Source: Micromonospora sp. R77
GTDB taxonomy: Bacteria > Actinomycetota > Actinomycetes > Mycobacteriales > Micromonosporaceae
Reading direction: 5' to 3'
Length of the DNA stretch: 64,000 bases
NCBI RefSeq assembly: GCF_022747945.1
Contig: NZ_JALDST010000001.1
Location: forward strand, 4,216,001-4,280,000
The notes under the pieces are model-generated. The model saw only the letters and a list, made by a program, of their open reading frames with translations. It was not told the DNA's origin and did not search any database. A program made the position numbers and the translations under genes. Position 1 is the stretch's first letter; every line of letters begins with the position of its first letter. Shown piece after piece: positions 9,211 to 18,129 of this stretch.

Positions 9211-10121
9211 CGAACGACAAGCGGCGACGGGCTCCCGTCAGTCACCTGGAGGCGGCCTTCGGGGTGTCGCTCGACCCGGAGCTGCTGGAGCGCGCGCTGA
9301 CCCACCGCTCGTACGCGTACGAGAACGGTGGCCTGCCCACCAACGAGCGGCTGGAGTTCCTGGGCGACTCGGTGCTCGGGGTGGTGATCACCACGGCGCT
9401 GTTCCAGAACCACCCGGACCTGGCCGAGGGACAGCTCGCCAAGTTGCGGGCCAGCGTGGTGAACATGCGCGCCCTCGCCGACGTGGCGCGCGGCCTGGGC
9501 CCGGACGGGCTCGGCGCGTACCTGCTGCTGGGCAAGGGCGAGGAGAGCACCGGCGGGCGGGACAAGGCGAGCATCCTGGCCGACACCCTGGAGGCGCTGC
9601 TCGGCGCGATCTACCTCCAGTACGGCCTGGACACCGCCGCCATCGTGATCCACCGGCTCTTCGACCCGTTGATGGCGGAGTCGGCCGGCCGGGGCGCCGC
9701 CCTGGACTGGAAGACCAGCCTCCAGGAGCTGACCGCCGCGCTGGGGCTGGGCGTTCCGGAGTACCGGATCGAGGGCACCGGGCCGGACCACCTGAAGACG
9801 TTCACCGCCTGGGTGGTGGTGGCCGGCAACCGCTACGGCGGCGCGGACGGCCGCAGCAAGAAGGAGGCCGAGCAGCGGGCCGCCGAGTCGGCCTGGCGGA
9901 TGCTCACCGAGCAGGCCGAGGCCACCGCGCAGGCCGAGGCGGAGGCCACCGCGCAGGCCGAGGCGGAGGCCGCCGCGCAGGCGGAGGCGGACGCGACCGC
10001 GCACAGCGGGCGGAGACCGCCGCGCAGGCCGGGGTGGAGGCGGACGCCGCCGAGGCGGCGCCGGCCGTGCCTGAGCTGCCCGAGGTCGAGACGGTCCGGC
10101 AGGGCCTGGCCCAGTGGGTGA
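9207..10121 (+). CDS. rnc: ribonuclease III with repetitive C-terminal tail
   Basis: RNase III cleaves double-stranded RNA, including pre-rRNA. The catalytic domain shows [13 protein letters not shown] and [18 protein letters not shown]. The dsRNA-binding domain runs from DWKTSLQEL to [16 protein letters not shown] (about residues 155-235). After it comes an Ala/Glu/Gln tail built from 24-bp repeats of the type EATAQAEA (from 9918). The fourth unit (9990-10012) is 23 bp, so the annotated frame leaves the repeat and ends at 10121 as an arginine/proline-rich string overlapping mutM by 55 bp. The true C-terminus is therefore uncertain (see findings). The body of the enzyme is not in doubt. Confidence 0.92.
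   Translation: MTNDKRRRAPVSHLEAAFGVSLDPELLERALTHRSYAYENGGLPTNERLEFLGDSVLGVVITTALFQNHPDLAEGQLAKLRASVVNMRALADVARGLGPDGLGAYLLLGKGEESTGGRDKASILADTLEALLGAIYLQYGLDTAAIVIHRLFDPLMAESAGRGAALDWKTSLQELTAALGLGVPEYRIEGTGPDHLKTFTAWVVVAGNRYGGADGRSKKEAEQRAAESAWRMLTEQAEATAQAEAEATAQAEAEAAAQAEADATAHSGRRPPRRPGWRRTPPRRRRPCLSCPRSRRSGRAWPSG
9918..10060 (+). repeat. 24-bp tandem repeat encoding [12 protein letters not shown] octapeptides, six units
   Basis: Units begin at 9918, 9942, 9966, 9990, 10013 and 10037. Units 1 and 2 are identical, unit 3 differs at two bases, and units 4-6 are progressively diverged. All units are 24 bp except the fourth, which is 23 bp. Units 1-4 are read in the rnc frame, while units 5-6 keep the Ala/Glu/Gln pattern only in the frame of mutM. 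Confidence 0.85.
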
Positions 10122-10924
10122 CCGGCCGGCGGATCGCCTCGGTCGAGGTGCGGCACCCCCGGGCCGTACGCCGGCACACCCCGGGCGGCGCGCACTTCGC
10201 CGACGTGCTCGCCGACCGGACGGTGACCGACGTCCGGCGGCGCGGCAAGTACCTGTGGCTGCCGCTGGACAGCGGGGACGCCCTGATCGGCCACCTCGGC
10301 ATGTCCGGCCAGCTGCTGCTCCAGCCGGTCGGCGCGGCCGACGAGCTGCACCTGCGGGTCCGGTTCCGGTTCGCCGACGACGGTCCGGAGCTGCGCTTCG
10401 TGGACCAGCGGACGTTCGGCGGGCTGTCGGTCTCCGCGGGCGGCGCGGAGCTGCCCGCCGAGATCGCCCACATCGCCCGGGACCCGATGGACCCGGAGTT
10501 CTCCGACGACGCCTTCGTGGCGGCGCTGCGCCGGCGGCGTACCGAGGTGAAGCGGGCGCTGCTGGACCAGACCCTGGTTTCCGGGGTGGGCAACATCTAT
10601 GCCGACGAGGCGCTGTGGCGGGCGAAGCTGCACGGTGCCCGGCCCACCGACGCGCTGACCGTCCCGGCCGCCCGGCGGCTGCTCGGGCACGTCCGGGACG
10701 TGCTGGGTGAGGCGATCAAGCAGGGCGGCACCAGCTTCGACGAGCTGTACGTCAACGTCAACGGCGAGAGCGGCTACTTCGACCGGTCGCTGAACGCGTA
10801 CGGCCGGGAGGGGGAGCCCTGCCCGCGGTGCGGTGCGCCGATCCGGCGGGAGGCGTTCATGAACCGGTCGTCGTACAGCTGCCCGCGCTGCCAGCCGCGG
10901 CCCCGGGGGACCCTCCGGGGTTGA
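10067..10924 (+). CDS. mutM: formamidopyrimidine-DNA glycosylase (Fpg/MutM)
   Basis: MutM removes 8-oxoguanine and formamidopyrimidines and cleaves the resulting abasic site. The GTG start at 10067 is chosen because removal of the first residue exposes the catalytic N-terminal proline, [10 protein letters not shown]. Other family elements are the [10 protein letters not shown] strand, the helix-two-turn-helix region [13 protein letters not shown], and the C-terminal zinc finger CPRC...CPRC. The length of 285 residues is normal. The frame stays open upstream through the last two repeat units of the rnc tail, so a fused product cannot be excluded. Confidence 0.95.
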   Translation: MPELPEVETVRQGLAQWVTGRRIASVEVRHPRAVRRHTPGGAHFADVLADRTVTDVRRRGKYLWLPLDSGDALIGHLGMSGQLLLQPVGAADELHLRVRFRFADDGPELRFVDQRTFGGLSVSAGGAELPAEIAHIARDPMDPEFSDDAFVAALRRRRTEVKRALLDQTLVSGVGNIYADEALWRAKLHGARPTDALTVPAARRLLGHVRDVLGEAIKQGGTSFDELYVNVNGESGYFDRSLNAYGREGEPCPRCGAPIRREAFMNRSSYSCPRCQPRPRGTLRG

Positions 10925-10944
10925 CCCCGACGGCGGCTCGGGGT
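10924..10944. terminator. short hairpin after mutM
   Basis: The 7-bp inverted repeat ACCCCGA/TCGGGGT (10924-10930 and 10938-10944) with a 7-nt loop directly follows the mutM stop. It is a plausible terminator for the DUF177-mutM operon, without a T tract. Confidence 0.45.
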
Positions 10945-11161
10945 TGCGCCGGTGTGCCTCGGCCGACGCTCCCGGCGCGTCCCCGGGTCCGTACCGGTAA
11001 AAGTCCTTTCTGTCCGGTTGGCCGACCCCGGTCGGACCGGCCGGCCGGTGCTTCCCGGATCGGGGACGAGCCGGGGCCGATCCCCGATGTCCGGGCCCGC
11101 CGCCCTGCCTAGCGTCAGCACCGTCGGTGCAGGACCGGCGCGAGGAGGGGGATCGGCGGGC

Positions 11162-13364
11162 ATGGGCAGAAGACCGGTGACGGTGCGGTTGGCGCGGTGG
11201 AGTGCGGAGCACCCGTGGCGGGCCATCGGGCTCTGGGTGGTGTTCGTGGCGGTGTGCTTCGTCGGCGGCAACGCCGCGGGCCTGACCGAGGCGACGGACA
11301 GGGACATGGCGATCGGCGAGACGGGCCGCGCCCAGCTGATCGTCTCCGACGGGAACTTCGGCGAGCCGGCCGTGGAGAACGTGCTGATCACGCCGCGCGC
11401 CGGACGCTCGACCCGGCCGCGGCGAAGGCGGCGGCCGACGACGCGACGGCGCGGCTGCGGCAGGTCGCCGGGGTCGCCTCGGTCGGCACGCCGGTGCCGT
11501 CCCGGGCCGGCACCGCGCTGCTGGTGCCGGTCACCATGTCCGGCGACCCGGAGACCGCCGCCGACCGGGTGCAGCCGCTGCGGGACGCCACCGCGCAGGT
11601 CCAGGCGGCGCACCCGGGGCTGCGGATCGAACAGGTCGGCGGCCCGTCGATCAGCCGGGCCCTCGACGACACCCTCGGCAAGGACTTCAAGCGGGCCGAG
11701 CTGCTCAGCCTGCCGGTCACCCTGGCCATCCTGATCATCGCGTTCGGGGCGCTGATCGCGGCCGGCGTGCCGGTGCTGCTCGCACTCAGCTCGGTGGCGG
11801 CGGCGATGGGGCTCTCCACCCTCGCCTCGCACCTGGTGCCGGCCACCGACACCACGTCCAGCGTGATCCTGCTGATCGGCATGGCCGTCGGCGTCGACTA
11901 CTCGCTCTTCTACGTGCGGCGGGAACGGGAGGAACGCGCCAAGGGCCGCTCCGGCCTGGCCGCGGTGGAGATCGCCGCGGAGACCTCCGGGCACGCCGTG
12001 GTGGTCTCCGGCTTCGCCGTGATCATCTCGATGGCCGGGCTGCTGCTCGCCAACGACGCGGTCTTCTCGTCGCTGGCCGTCGGCTCGATCCTGGTGGTCG
12101 CGGTCGCGGTGACCGGCTCGCTGACCGTGCTGCCGGCGCTCCTGGCCAAGCTGGGCCGCTGGGTCGACCGGCCCCGGGTGCCGCTGCTGTGGCGGCTCAC
12201 CGCGCCGCGTACCGGGCGGGGACCGCGGTTCTGGCCGGCCGTGCTCCGACCGGCGCTGCGGGCGCCGCTGGCCACCCTGGTCGTCTCGGTGGGGCTGCTG
12301 CTCGCCCTGGCCGCGCCGGCGCTGGGCATGAAGCTGAAGTTCCCCGGCATGGAGGACCTGCCCCGGACCACGCCGGCGATGCAGGCGTACGACCGGCTCA
12401 CCGCCGCCTTCCCGAGCACCGGCACCACCCACACGGTGGCGGTGCGGGCGCCCGCCGCGCAGGCCGACCGGGTGCGGGCGGCGCTCACCGACCTCGCCGG
12501 GCGGGCCGCCGCCGAGCCGATCTTCGCGCCGGCCGAGGGGACGGCCCGAAGATCATGGTGTCGGCCGACCGGCGGGTGTCGGTGCTGGAGGTGGCGACCC
12601 CGTACGCCAGCCGCACCGACGAGGCGACCCGTTCGCTGCACCGGCTCCGCGACGACCTGGCCCCCGCCGCGCTGCGCGGCGTCCCCGGCATCGAGTACGC
12701 GATCGGCGGCGGCGTCGCCGACAGCGAGGACTACGCCGCGCACATCCGGGAGAAGCTGCCCCTGGTGATGGGCTTCGTGCTGGTGCTGACCTTCCTGGTG
12801 ATGGTGCTGACGTTCCGGTCGGTGGTGGTGGCGCTCACCTCGATCCTGCTCAACCTGCTCTCCGCCGGGGCCGCGTACGGGCTGCTGGTGCTGGTCTTCC
12901 AGGGCGACTGGGCCGGTGGGCTGCTCGGGTTCACCTCGATGGGGGCGATCGTCTCCTGGCTGCCGCTCTTCCTCTTCGTGGTGCTCTTCGGCCTCTCCAT
13001 GGACTACCACGTCTTCGTGGTCAGCCGGATCCGCGAGGGCATCCGCACCGGCATGACCAACCGCGACGCCGTGGCGTACGGGATCACCTCGTCGGCGGGC
13101 GTGGTGACCAGCGCGGCGGTCGTGATGGTCGGGGTCTTCGCGATCTTCGCCTCGCTGAGCACGATCGACATGAAGCAGCTCGGCATCGGTCTGGCCGCCG
13201 CGATCCTGCTGGACGCCACGATCATCCGGGCGGTGGTGCTGCCGTCGGTGATGACGCTGCTCGGTGACGCCAACTGGTGGGCGCCGCGGTTCCTGCGCCC
13301 CCGGGCGGTCGTGCCGCCCGCCGACCCGCCGACGCCCACCCCGGAGCTGGTCGGCGCCCGCTGA
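11162..13364 (+). CDS. MMPL-family RND transporter, two frameshifts
   Basis: MMPL proteins export lipids or drugs across the membrane using the proton gradient. The start is ATG 11162 with GGAGG upstream. Three frames are needed. The first covers the N-terminal helix and TEATDRDMAIGETG up to ITPRAG. The second runs from TLDPAAAKAAADD through the first membrane block, including GVDYSLFYVRRERE. The third runs from GPKIMVSADRR through the second block (GLSMDYHVFVVSRIRE) to the stop. The breaks lie at about 11396-11405 and in the G run 12537-12540, where one added G restores AEGDGPKI. Repaired, the protein has about 734 residues, the normal size, with two duplicated membrane halves. I infer an intact gene with sequence errors. 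Confidence 0.88.
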
Positions 13365-13375
13365 GCGGTGCGGGC

Positions 13376-13414
13376 AGGGCCCCGGTCGACGCCTCGGGCA
13401 TCGACCGGGGCCCT
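13376..13414. terminator. strong hairpin after the MMPL gene
   Basis: The 14-bp perfect inverted repeat AGGGCCCCGGTCGA/TCGACCGGGGCCCT with an 11-nt loop lies 12 bp after the MMPL stop. It separates this gene from the MFS gene, which probably has its own promoter in the remaining ~120 bp. Confidence 0.75.
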
Positions 13415-13536
13415 CGCCGTCACAGACAGGATTAGCGGACCTGGCGGCTGGGCATCTGGGCCGCCATGGACGAACAGCTGGAGCCGGCGGCCCGTCGTAG
13501 CGCCCCGGCAACCCCCGATTCCCCCCGGAGCGCGTC

Positions 13537-15039
13537 ATGAGCACCGACGTGCGGACCGGCACCGTACGGACCAACGTCCCGGCCCGGCTGGACCGGCTCC
13601 CGTGGTCCCGCTGGCACTGGATGATCGTGATCGGCCTCGGCACGGTGTGGATCCTCGACGGGCTCGAGGTGACCATCGTCGGCAACCTGTCCGGCAAGCT
13701 CGCCGAGCCGGGTAGCGGCCTGGCCATCAGCCAGAGCCAGGTCACCGGCCTGGCCGCCGCGCTCTACGTGGCGGGCGCCTGTGCGGGTGCGCTCTTCTTC
13801 GGCTGGTTGACCGACCGGTTCGGCCGCAAGAAGCTGTTCCTCCTGACCCTCGGCCTCTATCTGGTCGCCACCGCGATGACCGCGCTCTCCTTCGACACCT
13901 GGTGGTTCTTCCTGTTCCGGTTCCTGACCGGCATGGGCATCGGTGGCGAGTACGCGGCGATCAACTCGGCGATCGACGAGCTGATCCCGGCGCGACACCG
14001 GGGCCGGATCGACATCATCATCAACGGCACCTTCTGGCTGGGCGCGGCCATCGGCGCGCTGCTGACCGTGCCGCTGCTCAACGGCCTGCCGACCAACCTG
14101 GGCTGGCGGGTCGCGTTCGGGCTGGGCGCGGTGCTCGGCGTGGTGATCCTGATCGTGCGCCGGCACGTCCCGGAGAGCCCACGCTGGCTGTTCATCCACG
14201 GCCGCGCCGACGAGGCGAACAAGCTGGTCGACTCGGTCGAGGCCGAGGTCGAGCGGGAGACCGGCAAGGACCTCGCCGAGGCCGACAGCTACATCGAGAT
14301 CCGGCAGCGCAAGAGCACCAACTTCCTGGACATCGCGAAGACGCTCTTCGCCCGCTACCCGAAGCGGGCCGTGCTGGGCTTCTCGCTCTTCATCGGCCAG
14401 GCGTTCCTCTACAACGCGATCACCTTCGGCTTCGCCCAGATCCTGCAGACCTTCTTCGACGTCCCGCCGGGCAACAGCGGCTACTACTTCGCGGTGATCG
14501 CGGTCGGCAACCTGCTCGGCCCGCTGCTGCTGGGCCGGCTCTTCGACACCGTCGGCCGGGTGCCGATGATCGCCGGCTCGTACATCGGCTCCGGGGTGCT
14601 GCTGCTCGGCACCGCCTGGCTGTTCCACTCCGGCGTGCTCAGCGCGGTGACCATGACGGCCTGCTGGTGCGTGGTGCTCTTCTTCGCCTCGGCGGGCGCC
14701 AGCGCGGCCTACCTGACCGTCAGCGAGATCTTCCCGATGGAGACCCGGGCGATGGCCATCGCGTTCTTCTACGCGATCGGCACCGCCGCCGGTGGCATCA
14801 CCGGCCCGCTGCTCTTCTCGAAGCTGGTCGGTAGCGGCAAGGTCGGCGACACCGTGCTGGCCTTCGTGATCGGTGCCAGCATCATGATCATCGGTGGCAT
14901 CGTCGAGCTGGTGCTCGGCGTGAAGGCCGAGGGGAAGTCGCTGGAGGACCTGGCGACGCCGCTCAGCGCCGAGCACGGCGACATCCCGGCGCAGCGCGGC
15001 GGGTCCGGCACGCCGACCCCGGCCGCCACCACCGGCTGA
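13537..15039 (+). CDS. MFS transporter, sugar/metabolite:H+ symporter type
   Basis: The 500-residue protein has about 12 transmembrane helices. Family motifs are present: DGLEVTIVGN in helix 1, GWLTDRFGRKK in loop 2-3, and RFLTGMGIGGEYAAINSAIDE followed by RHRGR. PESPRWL in the middle loop is typical of the sugar-porter and metabolite:H+ symporter branches. It has a soluble ~30-residue C-terminal tail. The ATG start at 13537 has GGAG nearby. It sits alone between two strong hairpins, so it is probably monocistronic. The substrate is unknown. Confidence 0.88.
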   Translation: MSTDVRTGTVRTNVPARLDRLPWSRWHWMIVIGLGTVWILDGLEVTIVGNLSGKLAEPGSGLAISQSQVTGLAAALYVAGACAGALFFGWLTDRFGRKKLFLLTLGLYLVATAMTALSFDTWWFFLFRFLTGMGIGGEYAAINSAIDELIPARHRGRIDIIINGTFWLGAAIGALLTVPLLNGLPTNLGWRVAFGLGAVLGVVILIVRRHVPESPRWLFIHGRADEANKLVDSVEAEVERETGKDLAEADSYIEIRQRKSTNFLDIAKTLFARYPKRAVLGFSLFIGQAFLYNAITFGFAQILQTFFDVPPGNSGYYFAVIAVGNLLGPLLLGRLFDTVGRVPMIAGSYIGSGVLLLGTAWLFHSGVLSAVTMTACWCVVLFFASAGASAAYLTVSEIFPMETRAMAIAFFYAIGTAAGGITGPLLFSKLVGSGKVGDTVLAFVIGASIMIIGGIVELVLGVKAEGKSLEDLATPLSAEHGDIPAQRGGSGTPTPAATTG

Positions 15040-15054
15040 CCTTCGTCCCGTCCC

Positions 15055-15090
15055 GACGCCGCCCCCGCCCGCCCCGGCGGGGGCGGCGTC
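15055..15090. terminator. strong bidirectional terminator
   Basis: A 15-bp perfect inverted repeat (15055-15069 and 15076-15090, GACGCCGCCCCCGCC on the left) has a 6-nt loop and is followed by ACCCTTTT. It lies between the MFS gene and the convergent GH114 gene. This is the clearest classical intrinsic terminator in the window. Confidence 0.85.
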
Positions 15091-15161
15091 ACCCTTTTCT
15101 CCGGTACGCCCACCGCCCGCCCCACCGGCTGCGCCGGCTCCCGGCCGCCCGGGTCGTCCGG

Positions 15162-16010
15162 TCAGGGCAGCGGGCAGGACTCCCGCCACGCGTCCAGGCT
15201 GCGGTCCTTGCGGATGGAGGCGAAGCCGTACCCGACGGTGGTGACGCAGAACGTGGCCGGGTCGCCGGTGTACTCGACGTGCAGCACCGGCTTGTGGGCG
15301 TCGGCGAAGGGCAGCAGCCGGGCGCACTCCCGCCGCCGTACGCACTCCTGGTTGACCGCGAAGTCGAAGTCCGGCGCGAGGGCGGCCACCTGCGGCACGG
15401 CGTCGACCAGACCGGGGGAGAGGCCGAGCGACCGGGCCAGCGTGGCCAGCCGGCGGTTGACCAGCAACTGGTCGTCGAAGGTGACCGGGAAGCCGGGGCG
15501 GTGGGCGTACCCGTCGGCGTCGCTGAGCGCCACCGCGCCGAAGCCCTTGCCCCGGCAGAGCCGGAACCGGTCGGCCAGCACCGGGGCGAGACTGTCCCAC
15601 CGTCGTACGTCCAGCCAGCGGCTGCCCGGCCGGCCGGCGACCGGGGCGCCGCGTATCGCCACCGGCCAGCGGTTCGCGTCCGGGTCGGTCCCCGCGTACG
15701 TCCCGACGGGCACCTGGCAGACCAGCCGGCGGTGTCGGGCGCGGAGCGCGGCGGTCTCCGCGGTGGTGGTCGTCACCGGGTCGAGCAGGAAGACGTCCGC
15801 GTCGACGGTCACGTCGACCGGGCCGGTGAGCTGCCACTGCCAGCTCCGGACCGACCCGGCGGGCCAGGCGGTGGGCGTCGCGGGCTCGGCCCGGCAGGCG
15901 ACCAGCGGGGTGAGCAGGACGAGCCCGAGCGCCACCGTCCGGCGCGCTCCGCGCCGGACGACCCGCGCCGGCCGGCCCGGCGGCACGGGCCACGGCAGCC
16001 GGTTCCGCAT
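15162..16010 (-). CDS. GH114-type (endo-alpha-1,4-polygalactosaminidase-like) lipoprotein
   Basis: The 282-residue product has an N-terminal helix ending in a lipobox-like LTPLVAC (Cys near residue 39), suggesting a membrane-anchored lipoprotein. The mature part matches the glycoside hydrolase family 114 TIM-barrel pattern: WQWQLTG, VFLLDPVTT, VCQVPVGTYAG, GFGAVALSDADGY, FPVTFDDQLLVNRRLA and LHVEYTG. Enzymes of this family cleave galactosaminogalactan-type polysaccharides, so it may act on aminosugar polymers outside the cell. It lies next to the CAP-domain gene on the same strand but is separated from it by two hairpins, so the two are probably transcribed separately. The exact substrate is an inference. 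Confidence 0.75.
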   Translation of the reverse strand: MRNRLPWPVPPGRPARVVRRGARRTVALGLVLLTPLVACRAEPATPTAWPAGSVRSWQWQLTGPVDVTVDADVFLLDPVTTTTAETAALRARHRRLVCQVPVGTYAGTDPDANRWPVAIRGAPVAGRPGSRWLDVRRWDSLAPVLADRFRLCRGKGFGAVALSDADGYAHRPGFPVTFDDQLLVNRRLATLARSLGLSPGLVDAVPQVAALAPDFDFAVNQECVRRRECARLLPFADAHKPVLHVEYTGDPATFCVTTVGYGFASIRKDRSLDAWRESCPLP

Positions 16011-16029
16011 CGGCAGTTCTCCCGGGTCG

Positions 16030-16073
16030 CGGGCGGCCCCGTGGGCCGCCCGAGGAGGTACGCCCGTACCTCC
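16030..16073 (-). terminator. two adjacent hairpins after the CAP-domain gene
   Basis: One hairpin is CGGGCGGCCC/GGGCCGCCCG (16030-16039, 16043-16052). The other is GGAGGTAC/GTACCTCC with loop GCCC (16054-16061, 16066-16073). They lie between the stop of the CAP-domain gene and the start of the GH114 gene and probably stop read-through. Confidence 0.6.
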
Positions 16074-16115
16074 CTCACCCGGTTGAACGACGACGCCGCC
16101 CCGGACGACGCGCGG

Positions 16116-17276
16116 TCAGCGCGGCGTGCCGAAGTCCTGCGTCCAGTACGGCCCGTTGCTCCGCGCCACGCCCACGCCGATCTGGGTGAACGAGCAGTTG
16201 AGGATGTTCGCCCGGTGACCGGGGCTGTTCATCCACGCGTCCATCACCGCGGCCGGGGTCTGCTGGTTCCAGGCGACGTTCTCGCCGTAGCCGCGCCAGG
16301 CGTAGCCGACCCGGTCGAGCCGCTGGCCGACGTCGCTGCCGTCGCTGCCGTCGTGCGACATGGTCCGGTGGTCGGCCTGGTCCTGGCTGTGCCGCTGGGC
16401 GGCGGTCATCAGCTTGCTGTTGACGCTCAGCGCCTTGCAGCCGGCCTTGGCCCGCTCGGCGTTGACCAGGTCGACGACCTTCTGCAGCTCGGCGGTGATG
16501 CCGGTGCCGGTGGAGGTGGTCTTCGCCTTGGTGGTGGTGCTCGGCGCGGAGCTGCGGGGCAGGTTGCGCGACGGCGCGGTGGTGCGGCTGGGCGCCGGCT
16601 TGACCGTCCGGCTGGGCGACGGGCTGGGCTTCGCGGCGCTCGGCGACGTGGTCGGCGAGGGGGCGGCCAGCGCGTCGGCCGGTGCCGACGAGGCGTCCGG
16701 GACGGCCGGGGCGGCGGCGACGGTGTCGTCCACGGTGGTGGTGTCGGAGCGCGGGTCGCTCCCCGGCAGCACCAGGGCACCCACGCCCAGGCTCACCACG
16801 AGGGTCGCCGCGGCGGCGGCCCCGCCGATCAGCAGTGGACGGGGGAAGCGCCGCCCGTTGCGGTGCCGCCCGTCGGCCGGCCCGTCCGCACCGGTGGCCC
16901 GTACGGCGGCCAGGTCCACCGGAGCGGTCCGGTCCTGCGCGGCCCGCTCGAAGGGCGCGACGGGGTAGGGCAGTTCACCGGTCCGGTCGTGCGCGGCCCG
17001 CTCGAAGGGCGCCACGGGGTAGGGCAGTTCACCGGTCCGGTCGTGCGCGGCCCGCTCGAAGGGCGCCACCGGGGGCGGCAGCTGCCCGGTCGGCTCCGAC
17101 TGCCACCGGGGCGGCTCGGTGGGCTGCTGCGGCTCGTCCCCGAAGAGGTACGACGACCGCGGTTCCGGTCGGTCGGTGAGCCACGCCGGCGGTTGGTCGG
17201 TCGGGGGCTCGGGGCGCCGGGGAGCGCCGTCCGGGTCGATCGGGTCGGTCCAGCCGTACACGCCTGTCGCCTCCAT
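16116..17276 (-). CDS. CAP-domain (SCP/PR1-like) membrane-anchored protein with 18-residue repeats
   Basis: The 386-residue protein has four parts. A proline-rich N-terminal cytoplasmic region contains three tandem copies of an 18-residue unit built on PVAPFERAAHDRTGELPY (about residues 64-117). One transmembrane helix follows (about 146-170), then a Ser/Thr/Pro/Lys-rich linker (175-260). The C-terminal CAP domain (about 265-386) shows LVNAERAKAGCKAL, GENVAWN and WMNSPGHRANIL, the bacterial CAP signature, with the conserved His and Glu. The topology puts the CAP domain outside. The function of bacterial CAP domains is poorly defined; wall or surface roles are suspected. The ATG at 17276 gives the full repeat region. 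Confidence 0.88.
   Translation of the reverse strand: MEATGVYGWTDPIDPDGAPRRPEPPTDQPPAWLTDRPEPRSSYLFGDEPQQPTEPPRWQSEPTGQLPPPVAPFERAAHDRTGELPYPVAPFERAAHDRTGELPYPVAPFERAAQDRTAPVDLAAVRATGADGPADGRHRNGRRFPRPLLIGGAAAAATLVVSLGVGALVLPGSDPRSDTTTVDDTVAAAPAVPDASSAPADALAAPSPTTSPSAAKPSPSPSRTVKPAPSRTTAPSRNLPRSSAPSTTTKAKTTSTGTGITAELQKVVDLVNAERAKAGCKALSVNSKLMTAAQRHSQDQADHRTMSHDGSDGSDVGQRLDRVGYAWRGYGENVAWNQQTPAAVMDAWMNSPGHRANILNCSFTQIGVGVARSNGPYWTQDFGTPR
16926..17087. repeat. 54-bp tandem repeat, three units, inside the CAP-domain gene
   Basis: Units start at 16926, 16980 and 17034, each exactly 54 bp and therefore in frame. The first two differ by a few bases, and the third diverges at its 3' third. They encode the 18-residue repeat of the cytoplasmic region. 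Confidence 0.9.
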
Positions 17277-17633
17277 GGGTGGGTTGCGGGCCGGGGTGAC
17301 GCTACGGGTGGGCGGAGAGCTGCGGCAACGTGGCTAAGAAAGAGTTAAGGCGAAGTCGACTCGCGACGTGACCGCAACCACAATGCCGGGCGTACAGTAA
17401 AGGCGTCCGGACAGAGCGTGTCCGCGCCTTGTGGCAGCCCCCCGACAAGTGGTCAGGTCGACGTGGAGATGATCTACGGCCTGCGGGAACTTGACGAAGG
17501 AGGGGTTCTCGGCTCAATATATAGGTGTCGCCAGTCGCGCCCGGTCATGCCCGCATATCGTCGGGCATGAGAGCCGCGAACACCAGGGCGCGCGTTGGCC
17601 GGCCTTTCCGGCAGCGCATATCAAGGAGTCAGC
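17277..17633. promoter_or_regulatory. divergent promoter region
   Basis: This 357-bp gap lies between the CAP-domain gene (minus) and the small coiled-coil gene (plus). It contains a hairpin at 17401-17429 (AGGCG...CGGACA pairing with TGTCCG...CGCCT) and an AT-rich CAATATATAG patch at about 17516-17525. I found no credible open reading frame. It probably holds promoters for both neighbours. Confidence 0.4.
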
Positions 17634-17828
17634 ATGGCGAAGGCCCTCTACGGCCACGTAGGTGCAGCGCCCGACCGGCGTCTGCTCGACGAGGTCACCC
17701 GACTGCGTGCCAGGGTTCAGGCACTGGAGTTCGAGATCACGCGTCTGCGTGCCGACAATGATCGGCTGGCGGCGGCTGCGGCGGAGGCGGACGACCTCCT
17801 CCGACTGGCCGAGCCCGCGCTGACCTGA
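17634..17828 (+). CDS. small coiled-coil protein of unknown function
   Basis: The ATG at 17634 is preceded by AAGGAG at 17623-17628, a near-perfect ribosome-binding site. The 64-residue product starts MAKALYGHVG and then forms a continuous heptad-type coiled coil (LLDEVTRLRARVQALEFEI, TRLRADNDRLAA). It ends in an Ala/Leu-rich stretch. No enzymatic motif or membrane segment is visible. A strong translation signal, its own upstream region and a hairpin after it suggest a well-expressed single gene. Function unknown; a dimerising regulator or scaffold is possible. Confidence 0.8.
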   Translation: MAKALYGHVGAAPDRRLLDEVTRLRARVQALEFEITRLRADNDRLAAAAAEADDLLRLAEPALT

Positions 17829-18129
17829 ACACCGGTTGTCAGAAAACTGAATCGCACCAACCAGGAAATCGCGCGCCGACACTGAAAGTGCCGGCGCGCA
17901 GCTCTGTCCGGACAATTCTCCGGTCCACATTTCCGATCTTGCGTGCCGGCCGGAAACAATGCGCCCGGCGGCGCGCCGCTAATTGCGATCTTGCCGCCCG
18001 CCGCCGATCCGCCGAACCGCGCGAGGTGGGTCGCGTACCGGGGTGTCGGCACTCCCGGGTTAGTCTGCGGGTTCACCAGGTCCGCGCAGCCGGCGACGGT
18101 ACGGCGGCCACCGGACGAGGATCGAGAAG
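17829..18129. other. intergenic region before smc
   Basis: The 301-bp gap holds a strong hairpin at 17871-17899 (GCGCGCCG/CGGCGCGC with an ACT/AGT inner stem), which is probably the terminator of the small coiled-coil gene. The rest, up to the smc start, presumably contains the smc promoter (a TAGTCT-like hexamer near 18062). No further gene is seen. Confidence 0.45.

Noticed and set aside
9918..10060. Possible CRISPR-like repeat array
   Set aside because: Repeats are contiguous 24-bp coding units without spacers; the 54-bp repeats at 16926-17087 are likewise in-frame coding repeats.
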